This document shows positions 44,329 through 52,152 of a DNA stretch of 64,000 nt, one piece after another. Position 1 is the stretch's first letter; every line of letters starts with the position of its first letter. The stretch spans positions 2,542,001 through 2,606,000 of the forward strand of contig NZ_CP129963.1 of NCBI RefSeq assembly GCF_030503615.1, read 5' to 3'. The notes under the pieces were generated by a model. It searched no databases. It saw only the letters and a program-made list of their open reading frames with translations, and had not been told where the DNA came from. The translations under genes were made by a program, and so were the position numbers. This DNA comes from Sphingobacterium sp. BN32. GTDB lineage: Bacteria; Bacteroidota; Bacteroidia; Sphingobacteriales; Sphingobacteriaceae.

Positions 44329-45279
44329 TTATGCGATTAGACCTCTACCCTCTTTCTTAATACGACGTTGAGTAGTAAGGTCGGATAAAATCTTGTCTAA
44401 GATACCATTGATAAAGGTACTACTTTTTAAGGTACTAAATGCCTTAGAAAGTTCGATATACTCGTTTATTGTTACTTTTACCGGGATGGTTGGGAAATGA
44501 ATTAATTCTGTAATAGCCATGCGCATCAACAAGTTGTCGATTAATGCGATACGATCAGCTTCCCAATTTTTAGTCTTTTCCGAGATAAGGTCCTGATATT
44601 CCTTTGCATATTTAATCGTCTGCTTTAAGAGGTCTAGGATAAAATCTTTATCCTCGATCCAACTAGGCGTTAAGTCAGCAAGTTGGTTTTTTGCAGGAAC
44701 TTCGCTGCTAAAGTTTTTGAATGTTTTGGCTATCATGGCCTGCAATACCTCGCGGTCCACTGGCCAGTTGATAAAACGTGCTTCGAAAGCTTGTTCTACA
44801 TCGGTCGACTTAAGAATTAATTTCTTAAAGATATATTTGATGATATCTTTTTCTGTTGAAATAGAGCGATCTTCTTGTTCTAGGTATTCTAAGTAAGCCT
44901 CAGACTCTTTAAGCTGGGCAAAGATAGAACGAACAATTTCAGGGTCATAGCTCCAATCAACTTTATAACGTTTTACCTTCTCTAAATATTCGCGGTTTTG
45001 ACGCAAAGATTCAATAAAGGTATTGCTGTTTAATTTTGTTGAAGAAAACGTCTGATCTTTCACCGAAGGAATCCATTTATTGGCAATACCTTCCACATCT
45101 ATCAATACATATTCGGCCACCTCATCCAATAGATTCAGTGTCCATATGTACATCTCATCAACTTCCTCTACATTTTTCAGTAGACTTTTCTCAAAATCAG
45201 GAAGGTTTTTATCTTCCGATAAACTGTAGGCATACAATACTTGCATAACCTTAACCCGAAGGTGTCTTCTATTTAGCAT
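44329..45279 (-). CDS. nusB: Transcription antitermination factor NusB, long form
   Basis: A 316-residue protein. NusB of E. coli is about 140 residues; the NusB fold here is in the C-terminal half (WEADRIALIDNLLMRMAITE, KVTINEYIELSKAFSTLKSSTFINGILDKIL). The N-terminal 150 residues extend it, beginning MLNRRHLRVKVMQVLYAYSL. This long form is normal in Bacteroidota. It helps assemble the antitermination complex on rRNA transcripts. First gene of the group with DUF1573 and yajC. Confidence 0.92.
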   Translation of the reverse strand: MLNRRHLRVKVMQVLYAYSLSEDKNLPDFEKSLLKNVEEVDEMYIWTLNLLDEVAEYVLIDVEGIANKWIPSVKDQTFSSTKLNSNTFIESLRQNREYLEKVKRYKVDWSYDPEIVRSIFAQLKESEAYLEYLEQEDRSISTEKDIIKYIFKKLILKSTDVEQAFEARFINWPVDREVLQAMIAKTFKNFSSEVPAKNQLADLTPSWIEDKDFILDLLKQTIKYAKEYQDLISEKTKNWEADRIALIDNLLMRMAITELIHFPTIPVKVTINEYIELSKAFSTLKSSTFINGILDKILSDLTTQRRIKKEGRGLIA

Positions 45280-45324
45280 AATTTTATAAAGAACGAATGT
45301 TTAATAAAGAACGATATTATACTA

Positions 45325-46395
45325 TTATCTTAATTTCTTCATGTCGGAAATACGCTTTTCCGCAAGCTCTTTTGCCGCTTGATGTGTAGAAATATTTTCT
45401 TCGTTAGCCTTTTGGATCACGTGTCTTGTCGCGGTATAGATATGGCGGATCAAGTAATCTGTACGATCTGCACCATAGCCTTCCAACTCCGAGAAGCAGC
45501 TAATTAAAGCTCCTGAGTTGATCAAAAAGTCTGGCGTATAAAGAATATTGTTATCTTTTAATAATTGTGTTGTTACCTCTTCGTCTAACAACTGATTGTT
45601 TGCTGAACCAGCGATGATTTTACAACGCATACGGGGAACCGTGTCTGGGTTAACTGTTCCACCTAATGCACATGGCGCATACACGTCAGCATCTAGTTCA
45701 AAACTTGTAGAGTAAGTGATAGGCTCCGCTTTATATTTCGCAGCAATCTTCATCTTACGTTCTTCTGTCATGTCAGAAACATATACACGCGCATTCTCAG
45801 CACGTAATAAGGATACCAAATGCTCCCCAACACTTCCTACACCCTGCACAGCGATTTTTCTGCCCGCCAGGTTATCATCTCCATAAAGCTCCTTAATAGC
45901 AGCTTTAATTCCATAATAAACTCCTTTTGCAGCAAAAACTGTGGTGTCGCCAGCGCCATTCAATGAAGTAGGCAAACCTGCTACGTAGTTTGTTTCTGCG
46001 TGGATGTGCTCCAGATCTTTTTGCGTAGTACCCACATCGATAGAAGCAATAAAATTACCATTCAAACCATTGATGAAACGTCCGAAGCGACGCATCAATA
46101 CTTCTGATTTTTCCGTTCTATTATTCCCGATAATGATTGCACTACCACCACCCAAATTTAATCCTGCCAATGAGGATTTATAGGTAATAGCTTTTGACAG
46201 ACGCAATGCATCCTCAATAGCCTCAGCCTCTGTTGCGTATGGTAACATACGAACTCCGCCGATCGCCGGCCCTAATGTAGTATCATGGATAGCTACGATT
46301 GCTTTTAATCCGACCTCTTTGTCGTTACAGAAAAATAGGTTTTGATGGTCAGATATACGCATCAAGTCGAAAAGTGAGGAATTATCCCTTTGCAT
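45325..46395 (-). CDS. Leu/Glu/Phe/Val dehydrogenase family protein, catalytic Lys replaced
   Basis: A 356-residue protein from ATG 46395; a frame open to 46461 would begin upstream of the promoter. The family pattern is clear: GPAIGGVRMLPYATEAEAIE, then YKSSLAGLNLGGG, IDVGTTQKDLEHIH, and a Rossmann NAD site AVQGVGSVGEHLVSLL. The substrate-binding Lys73 and the Asp of DVGTT are retained. The GGGK catalytic lysine is serine (Ser85, codon AGT read on the minus strand). It may therefore be inactive, or act differently. It is single and flanked by its own promoter. Confidence 0.85.
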   Translation of the reverse strand: MQRDNSSLFDLMRISDHQNLFFCNDKEVGLKAIVAIHDTTLGPAIGGVRMLPYATEAEAIEDALRLSKAITYKSSLAGLNLGGGSAIIIGNNRTEKSEVLMRRFGRFINGLNGNFIASIDVGTTQKDLEHIHAETNYVAGLPTSLNGAGDTTVFAAKGVYYGIKAAIKELYGDDNLAGRKIAVQGVGSVGEHLVSLLRAENARVYVSDMTEERKMKIAAKYKAEPITYSTSFELDADVYAPCALGGTVNPDTVPRMRCKIIAGSANNQLLDEEVTTQLLKDNNILYTPDFLINSGALISCFSELEGYGADRTDYLIRHIYTATRHVIQKANEENISTHQAAKELAEKRISDMKKLR

Positions 46396-46418
46396 AATTG
46401 AACATAATTTTACAGCTA

Positions 46419-46426
46419 CAAAAGTA
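46419..46426 (-). promoter_or_regulatory. TAnnTTTG promoter element for the dehydrogenase-like gene
   Basis: Minus-strand TACTTTTG, exact consensus, 23 bp before ATG 46395; supports that start over the one at 46461. Confidence 0.6.
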
Positions 46427-46542
46427 GCAATATTTTTGCATGGAATCGTATCCACAAGCAAATAATTAGGTTACCGACGATAGATTTGAAATTTTATATA
46501 GCTTGCATTCCAATTTACTTCAAATTCTAAAAGGTTTGTCGC

Positions 46543-46574
46543 GTTGCGTTATCATCCTGCTAAATAAACGCAAC
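46543..46574. repeat. 8-bp inverted repeat in the dehydrogenase/ABC spacer
   Basis: GTTGCGTT and AACGCAAC flank a 16-nt centre. A TAGATTTG at 46481-46488 also matches the -7 consensus, so an unannotated transcript is conceivable. Confidence 0.35.
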
Positions 46575-46680
46575 AAATAAAATGAATTTGCTACTGTCTC
46601 TATTTTTTCAACAGCAGCTATATTGACATCTATTTAACACTATCGTTTGCCTTCATCCTACTAATATTAAAATTATCCCT

Positions 46681-46688
46681 TACTTTTG
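46681..46688 (+). promoter_or_regulatory. TAnnTTTG promoter element for the ABC transporter gene
   Basis: TACTTTTG, exact consensus, ending 7 bp before the ATG; transcription would start at about the ATG, giving a leaderless message. Confidence 0.6.
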
Positions 46689-46695
46689 TTCTTGC

Positions 46696-48468
46696 ATGAA
46701 AGAACTCGCCTACCTCAATAAGTTTTTCTATAAATATCGCTGGCAAATTATCCCTGGTGTCATCTTCGTCATCATATCGAATTACTTTGGTATTTTACCA
46801 GCACAGGTTATCCGTGAAGCTTTTGACTTGGTGAAAGAGAATATCGACCTCTATCGCTTATATGATGGATTCGAGCGACAAGGATTAATCTATCAAATAT
46901 TCGGAAATAGTCTGTTATTCTTTGGTATTGTAGTGCTCGTGCTTGCCCTGTTGAGAGGAATATTCCTCTTCATGATGCGCCAAACTTTGATTCTAACATC
47001 GCGCCATATCGAATACGACTTAAAGAACGAGATCTACCAGCATTACCAGGAGCTTGACTTTGCTTTCTATCGTCGCAACAATACCGGTGATTTGATGAAC
47101 CGTGCGACGGAAGATGTTAATCAAGTGAGAAATTATTTAGGCCCCGCGATTATGTATGCGATCAATACGGTGGTGTTGTCGATCATGATTATCTATGCCA
47201 TGTATAATGTAAATGCTAAGTTGGCGACCTATTCCCTCCTTCCTATCCCCATTATCTCGGTATTGATCCTGTTTGTAAATAAGGTTATCAACAGACGCAG
47301 CGAGCGGATACAGCGTCAATTATCGCATCTTTCCTCTTTTGTTCAAGAAACATTCTCGGGAATTCGCGTAATCAAAACTTATACACGCGAAAAAGATAAG
47401 ATGAATTCTTTTAAGGTCGAAAGCGATCGTTATAAAGACATCAACTTAAATTTGGTAAAAGTTCAGGCGATCTTTTTCCCATTGATTATCTTTTTAGTAG
47501 GATTCAGCACAATTATCACGGTATATATTGGTGGCTTGGAGGTAAACGACGGAAATATTACCGCCGGAAATATTGCCGAATTCATTATCTATGTAAATCA
47601 GCTCACCTTTCCTGCGATGTCTTTAGCTTGGGTCACATCGCTCGTTCAGCGAGCCGCAGCTTCGCAGAAGCGTATCAACGAGTTCTTAAAAACGAGATCA
47701 GAGATTGAAGAAGGCAGCAGCGAAGCGAAAATAGCGGGCGATATTCGTGTGGATAATATATCTTTTACATATCCGGATACAGGTATTAAAGCGATAGACA
47801 ACATCAGTTTTCATATTCCGGTCGGCAAAACGATGGCAATCATAGGCAAGACCGGGTCGGGTAAATCCACTATAGCGAATTTACTGCTGCGTATGTATGA
47901 TGTCGATTCCGGAGCAATTCTATATGATGATAAAAACATCAAAAACTTTAAAACCCATGCCGTACGGGAGCAAATCGGTTTTGTCCCGCAGCAGGTATTT
48001 CTGTTTTCAGATACCATTGCTCGCAATATTGCCTTTGGATTAGACCAAGTGGATATGCCTCGCATTGAGCAGGCTGCTAAGGATGCAGCCGTTTATGACA
48101 ATATTAAGGGCTTTGAAGAAGGCTTTGAAACTCATATTGGCGAACGAGGTATTACCCTTTCCGGCGGGCAAAAACAGCGTGTCTCTATCGCACGTGCCTT
48201 AGTGAAAGATCCAAATATCCTCATCTTTGACGACTGCTTATCTGCCGTTGATACGAAGACCGAAGAAGAGATTCTCCACAATCTTGGCCGCATTATGGAA
48301 GGGAAGACATCGATCATCATTGCACACCGGATTTCAACCATCAAGAATGCGGATCAGATCTTAGTACTCGATCAGGGGCGTATCATCGAACGTGGCACCC
48401 ATCAAGAATTACTCGCTTTAGAAGGAGAGTACAGCTCACTTTACGAAAAACAATTATTAGAATCATAA
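46696..48468 (+). CDS. ABC transporter, fused permease and ATPase (MsbA/MdlB-like)
   Basis: A 590-residue half-transporter. Six N-terminal transmembrane helices (to about 320) precede an ATPase domain with Walker A AIIGKTGSGKSTIANLLLRM (about 383-402), signature GERGITLSGGQKQRVSIARA (about 483), Walker B ILIFDDCLSAVD and switch His in IIIAHRISTI. It works as a homo- or heterodimer in the inner membrane, exporting a lipid or drug. Promoter 46681-46688 leaves almost no leader. A gene remnant follows at once. Confidence 0.92.
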   Translation: MKELAYLNKFFYKYRWQIIPGVIFVIISNYFGILPAQVIREAFDLVKENIDLYRLYDGFERQGLIYQIFGNSLLFFGIVVLVLALLRGIFLFMMRQTLILTSRHIEYDLKNEIYQHYQELDFAFYRRNNTGDLMNRATEDVNQVRNYLGPAIMYAINTVVLSIMIIYAMYNVNAKLATYSLLPIPIISVLILFVNKVINRRSERIQRQLSHLSSFVQETFSGIRVIKTYTREKDKMNSFKVESDRYKDINLNLVKVQAIFFPLIIFLVGFSTIITVYIGGLEVNDGNITAGNIAEFIIYVNQLTFPAMSLAWVTSLVQRAAASQKRINEFLKTRSEIEEGSSEAKIAGDIRVDNISFTYPDTGIKAIDNISFHIPVGKTMAIIGKTGSGKSTIANLLLRMYDVDSGAILYDDKNIKNFKTHAVREQIGFVPQQVFLFSDTIARNIAFGLDQVDMPRIEQAAKDAAVYDNIKGFEEGFETHIGERGITLSGGQKQRVSIARALVKDPNILIFDDCLSAVDTKTEEEILHNLGRIMEGKTSIIIAHRISTIKNADQILVLDQGRIIERGTHQELLALEGEYSSLYEKQLLES

Positions 48469-48478
48469 ATTAATTTAA

Positions 48479-48796
48479 GAAAAACTAGCAAGGCGAATTA
48501 ATCCGGTTAAAATTACCAGAGGTTACACCGATATCGATGAGATAGAAATCGAACTTCCAGCCAATTTGGATAGCAGAATTAAGCCCGCAGATATCAAAAA
48601 GGAAATCCCTATGGGCTACTACGAAATGTCTATGAAAATGAAAGATGGCAAGCTGGTATGCTATAGAAAAATGCAGATTAAAGAGGGCGAATATCCTGCT
48701 GAAAGCTATGCAGCATTCAGTGAATTTATGAAAGATGCATCGTTCAGCGACACCTACCGATATATTTTACCGTTAATCGACAAAAAGCAAAACTAA
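48479..48796 (+). pseudogene. Remnant of a DUF3857/transglutaminase-type exported protein
   Basis: A frame open from 48479 (after an in-frame TAA) to the TAA at 48794-48796, with no ATG until codon 45 and no leader. The translation reads INPVKITRGYTDIDEIEIEL, then PMGYYEMSMKMKDGKLVCYR, then EGEYPAESYAAFSEFM. This is the pattern of the C-terminal end of proteins with DUF3857 and transglutaminase domains (about 600 residues). The N-terminal about 500 residues are absent. It begins 10 bp after the ABC-transporter stop. This is likely a decayed gene; a TTG-started 76-residue product is formally possible. Confidence 0.65.
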
Positions 48797-48800
48797 TTTA

Positions 48801-48808
48801 TATCTTTG
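48801..48808 (+). promoter_or_regulatory. TAnnTTTG promoter element for tRNA-Ala
   Basis: TATCTTTG, exact consensus, 13 bp before the tRNA. Confidence 0.65.
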
Positions 48809-48821
48809 CTGAAAGCCAAAA

Positions 48822-48895
<74 letters not shown>

Positions 48896-48900
48896 CAAGA

Positions 48901-48938
48901 TGACAAAAGAGGGTAAACTTGCCCTCTTTTGTCATTTT
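48901..48938 (+). terminator. Terminator of tRNA-Ala
   Basis: TGACAAAAGAGGG/CCCTCTTTTGTCA perfect stem and a TTTT tail, 5 bp after the tRNA. Confidence 0.9.
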
Positions 48939-49081
48939 CAGATATTAGCTACAAGATTTAGAGTATTGTCTCACCTTCTTTTAACCCTGTTGAAATTGCT
49001 AGACGCTAAAAAATGTTTTATAAAAAACAGCAAAAAGTATCATCAAGTTAAGAAAAATGCTAGCTCAATATTTTGCTTATT

Positions 49082-49585
49082 TTAAGCATGCTGACTTCGT
49101 TTACCAATTACAAACACGGTAACCAATCCTAGTAAAGTTGTACCAAACAATATTGACCCGGCCACTTCATAGCTATTCATTACTAGAAAGGCGCCAGTAC
49201 CAATACATATTGCTGCTATAAGAAGTCCAAAAATCTGACCCAACTTACTTTGAAATAATTGCTCACCCAAATGCATCTTCTCTAATCCCATACGATGATT
49301 TTGTTGCTTTTCCGCCATTACTAGTATTCTTTCAGCACAACCAGGGAGTATTCTTTCATAACCCTCAAAAGTTTCTGGCTGCGGAAGTGGGCCTGAATGA
49401 GTCCTCAATTGCATTAGCGAAATCGTTGTTAAAACCTCCCGCCTTTGAACCTTAGAGAGGCTTTTCAATAGGTTAGGATTGATCTCATTTAAGCCCCTTT
49501 CTACTTCAATCGGGATCACATCCTCTACAGCAGGTTCAGATTGCTGACCTAAATCCATTCCCTTTTTGGAATTAATGTGTGTCAT
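49082..49585 (-). CDS. DUF2335 membrane protein
   Basis: A 167-residue protein with two C-terminal transmembrane helices (about 118-136 and 141-160). The central motif SGPLPQPETFEGYERILPGC, followed by AERILVMAEKQQNHRMGLE, is that of DUF2335, a family often in mobile or variable regions and of unknown role. The N-terminal part is soluble. The upstream small gene ends 11 bp before its start. It lies beside tRNA-Ala. Confidence 0.8.
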   Translation of the reverse strand: MTHINSKKGMDLGQQSEPAVEDVIPIEVERGLNEINPNLLKSLSKVQRREVLTTISLMQLRTHSGPLPQPETFEGYERILPGCAERILVMAEKQQNHRMGLEKMHLGEQLFQSKLGQIFGLLIAAICIGTGAFLVMNSYEVAGSILFGTTLLGLVTVFVIGKRSQHA

Positions 49586-49596
49586 CTTGAATTACA

Positions 49597-49845
49597 CTAA
49601 AAAACGTATAATTCTTTATTCTCTCGTTTGATATACGTTTCAGCATTTTTGATATCATTCCCGACCATCTCCCAATCTCTAAGTAAAGCCTTTTTATCTG
49701 ACTGCATCTCCGAATTGGAGGTATGGTAATCAAAGTATTTGCCGGCCACATTAAACACACTTCCAAGACCCGACCAAAACGAATTTGTAGGGAAAACGAT
49801 AGACGATCTTTTTACTTTTACAATTTTTCTTCTAAATGCATTCAT
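49597..49845 (-). CDS. Small basic protein associated with DUF2335 gene
   Basis: An 82-residue protein (start ATG 49845; an in-frame ATG at 49875 is possible). The basic N-terminus (MNAFRRKIVKVKRSS) is followed by IVFPTNSFWSGLGSVFNVAG and a charged helical tail with LLRDWEMVGNDIKNAETYIK. I do not know the family by name, but the NSFW-GLGSV-N-AG pattern looks conserved. The gene is immediately upstream of DUF2335 and likely works with it. The upstream 230 bp, AT-rich, show no clear promoter. Confidence 0.6.
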   Translation of the reverse strand: MNAFRRKIVKVKRSSIVFPTNSFWSGLGSVFNVAGKYFDYHTSNSEMQSDKKALLRDWEMVGNDIKNAETYIKRENKELYVF

Positions 49846-50051
49846 AATAATCCTTTCGACTTTTAATTTTCTCATAAAATGAGATTGGTGTATATGATTG
49901 TGTAAAATTGATATTCAATAAGATAAGTTAACCTAAAATAATAAACCGATATTCCTTTCACCTCTAAAATACACTTAAAGTTACAAATTATTCCTAATAT
50001 GTAAAAATTATATCTAAGTTATTATTCTGCACAACAGTATCATCTCCAATC

Positions 50052-50090
50052 CAAAAAAAAAAGGCTAACACATCGTGCTAGCCTCTTTTT
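50052..50090 (-). terminator. Terminator of the rplU-rpmA operon
   Basis: Minus-strand AGGCTAGCAC/GTGTTAGCCT stem with a short loop, then a long T run. Confidence 0.88.
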
Positions 50091-50106
50091 TTGATCCTAA
50101 GATATC

Positions 50107-50373
50107 TTAGTTGTTTTCTTCTGTAGGTAATACAGAAACATAAGATTTGTTGTTAGCTTTTTTGCGGAAAACTACTGTACCGTCGATTAAAGCGTATAAT
50201 GTATGGTCTTTACCGATACCTACGTTAGAATCTGGGTTATGTTGAGTACCACGTTGGCGAACGATGATGTTTCCAGCGATTGCTTGTTGACCACCAAAAA
50301 TCTTGATACCTAATCTCTTACTATGTGACTCACGGCCGTTCTTGGAACTACCCGCACCTTTTTTGTGTGCCAT
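50107..50373 (-). CDS. rpmA: 50S ribosomal protein L27
   Basis: An 88-residue L27 with the typical N-terminus [20 protein letters not shown] and [19 protein letters not shown]. It sits near the peptidyl-transferase centre. It follows rplU by 43 bp and shares the transcript. No N-terminal cleavage extension (as in Firmicutes L27) is seen. Confidence 0.97.
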   Translation of the reverse strand: MAHKKGAGSSKNGRESHSKRLGIKIFGGQQAIAGNIIVRQRGTQHNPDSNVGIGKDHTLYALIDGTVVFRKKANNKSYVSVLPTEENN

Positions 50374-50416
50374 TTCTTTATTCTAATTTATGACTTACGT
50401 CAGATTAAAAATTCAA

Positions 50417-50728
50417 TTATAAACTGATACCAGTGATCTGGATTTTAGTGAATTGTTGACGGTGACCGTTTTTCTTCTTGTAGCCTTTACGACGTTTTTT
50501 CTTGAAAACGATTACTTTTTCACCTTTTAAATGAGACAAAATCGTAGCTGAAACTTTAGCACCTGAGATACTTGGCGTACCAACAGTAAATTTACCACCG
50601 TCCTCTGCTAACAATACATTGTCAAATTCAATACTAGCGCCTTCGTCTCCTTGTAAACGGTGTACAAAAAGGTATTGGTCTTTAGCAACTTTAAATTGCT
50701 GTCCTGCTATATTTACTATTGCGTACAT
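50417..50728 (-). CDS. rplU: 50S ribosomal protein L21
   Basis: A 103-residue L21: [20 protein letters not shown] and the basic [20 protein letters not shown] near the C-terminus. A 23S-rRNA-binding protein. A TATCTTTG promoter lies at 50770-50763 on the minus strand, giving a leader of about 30 nt. First of rplU-rpmA. Confidence 0.97.
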   Translation of the reverse strand: MYAIVNIAGQQFKVAKDQYLFVHRLQGDEGASIEFDNVLLAEDGGKFTVGTPSISGAKVSATILSHLKGEKVIVFKKKRRKGYKKKNGHRQQFTKIQITGISL

Positions 50729-50762
50729 TGTTATGAATTAATTGTTATTATTTAATGAGTGG

Positions 50763-50770
50763 CAAAGATA
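50763..50770 (-). promoter_or_regulatory. TAnnTTTG promoter element for rplU-rpmA
   Basis: Minus-strand TATCTTTG, exact consensus, 35 bp before the rplU ATG. Confidence 0.65.
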
Positions 50771-50830
50771 GAATATATTTCTTATTCAAACAAACTTATT
50801 TTCGATATCTTTAATCCATAGCACATAACT

Positions 50831-51790
50831 ATGTTTAGCAAAATCATCAAAAACCAATACTTCCACGCCATTGTCATGCCCGTAGCATATGCAATGCTCA
50901 TGAGATTCCTATTTAATATCTCCAATTTATCCTCGCTATTCGCGTTAATGTCAATCAGCTTCTTATTCGTTGTTCCTTTCGTCATGGGGGCTTTAGCAGT
51001 TTATTTCGCTCCAATCGAGCGAACAAGAAACAATGCTTTCACCATACTGTTCCCGTGGATCCCATTAACCGTATTTGCAATCGTTACGCTTTTTGTGGAG
51101 CTAGAAGGATGGGCTTGTTGGATGATGGTCTTCCCTATTTTTATGGTATTCGCATCAATTGGAGGATTGCTGGGAAAAAGTTTTCAGAAAAAACACGATA
51201 CCATCATGGTAAGCGTCCTAGTTCTTTTGCCTTTATTTGCTGCCCCCTTAGAAGCCTGGATGGGACGAAGCAAAGAGCAATTCAAAGCCTATAATTACAT
51301 AGACATTGAAGCACCCGCCGACAAAATATGGGGATTGGTAACCCGCGTTTCCAAAATTAGCGAGGCGGAAGATAGCGGCTGGTTAAACCGCATGCTTGGT
51401 TTTCCCCGTCCCGTAGAAGCAGAATTAAACTACGAGGGTGTCGGTGCTTATAGAAAAGCCATTTTTACGAACGGCCTCGTGTTTCACGAAACAGTGACGC
51501 ATTACGATCATCAAAAAAGCATGAGCTTCACAATAAAGGCTAACCCTCATGAGATTCCATCGACCACGCTCGATGAACACGTTGTCGTGGGGGGAAATTT
51601 CTTCGATGTCCTGAACGGAACTTACGAGCTAGAGCAGCTCGGCCACAACAAATACAGACTTCATTTGTACAGCCACTTCACCTTGAATACCACTTTCAAC
51701 TTCTATGCAGGAATCTGGGCAAAATGGATTATGAAAGACATACAACGCAATATTCTAGCGGTTGAGAAACGACGCGCCGAAAAGGGCTAG
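50831..51790 (+). CDS. Four-helix membrane protein with C-terminal SRPBCC/START-like domain
   Basis: A 319-residue protein. Four transmembrane helices (about 14-145) precede a soluble SRPBCC fold (about 150-310) seen in YIDIEAPADKIWGLVTRVSK, FTNGLVFHETVTHYDHQKSM and YRLHLYSHFTLNTTFNFYAG. SRPBCC domains bind hydrophobic ligands; here the ligand and role are unknown. A TATCTTTA sequence (one base off the -7 consensus) is at 50806-50813. It diverges from rplU. Confidence 0.75.
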   Translation: MFSKIIKNQYFHAIVMPVAYAMLMRFLFNISNLSSLFALMSISFLFVVPFVMGALAVYFAPIERTRNNAFTILFPWIPLTVFAIVTLFVELEGWACWMMVFPIFMVFASIGGLLGKSFQKKHDTIMVSVLVLLPLFAAPLEAWMGRSKEQFKAYNYIDIEAPADKIWGLVTRVSKISEAEDSGWLNRMLGFPRPVEAELNYEGVGAYRKAIFTNGLVFHETVTHYDHQKSMSFTIKANPHEIPSTTLDEHVVVGGNFFDVLNGTYELEQLGHNKYRLHLYSHFTLNTTFNFYAGIWAKWIMKDIQRNILAVEKRRAEKG

Positions 51791-51842
51791 GATACAACGA
51801 CGATTCTTCATGCAATAACAATCTTTCATCAAACCATACACA

Positions 51843-51924
51843 CCCAAATCATAGCCCTTTCAGAACGGTTTTGATTTGGGTATGCATTGGGTTTGTATTG
51901 GGTTTGAATTGGGTTTACATTGGG
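51843..51924. repeat. Palindrome with 11-bp ATTGGGTTTG repeats, copy C
   Basis: CCCAAATCA (51843-51851) pairs with TGATTTGGG (51872-51880). Four units ATTGGGTTTGT, ATTGGGTTTGA, ATTGGGTTTAC, ATTGGG follow with an 11-bp period (about 51886-51924). The 361-bp spacer 51791-52152 also holds a hairpin CATCAGG/CCTGATG near 52021 and the composite terminator below. Confidence 0.85.
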
Positions 51925-52071
51925 ACTAAGACGTCCTAGTCCCGACCCAAGCTTATTGATGCTAGCTATTAGTCAGCGAGGCTGTCGGCTGCAAAACTTT
52001 CATGTTTCCATTAAAAAAATCATCAGGGTTAAAAGATCCTGATGGCCTTCGATCGCGGATATTCGCACATA

Positions 52072-52146
52072 AAAAAAGCCACCTTTCGATAGAGTACCCC
52101 CAGAAAGTGTCTAACTTTTTGGGGCATTGCATCGAAGGGCAGCTTT
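52072..52146 (-). terminator. Composite terminator with an IS-end-like palindrome in its loop
   Basis: Minus-strand arms AAAGCTGCCCTTCGAT and ATCGAAAGGTGGCTTT, then a T run, form the terminator of the gene at 52153. The loop holds a second hairpin (52097-52124), CCCCAGAAAG/CTTTTTGGGG type with GTGTCTAA inside, resembling transposon ends. Confidence 0.65.
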
Positions 52147-52152
52147 ATTTTT

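Noticed and set aside
46396..46461. Extended N-terminus for the dehydrogenase-like gene
   Set aside because: The extension spans the promoter element at 46419-46426 and is not conserved in family pattern.
48900..49085. 61-codon frame after tRNA-Ala
   Set aside because: It begins in the terminator stem of the tRNA and has no homology pattern.
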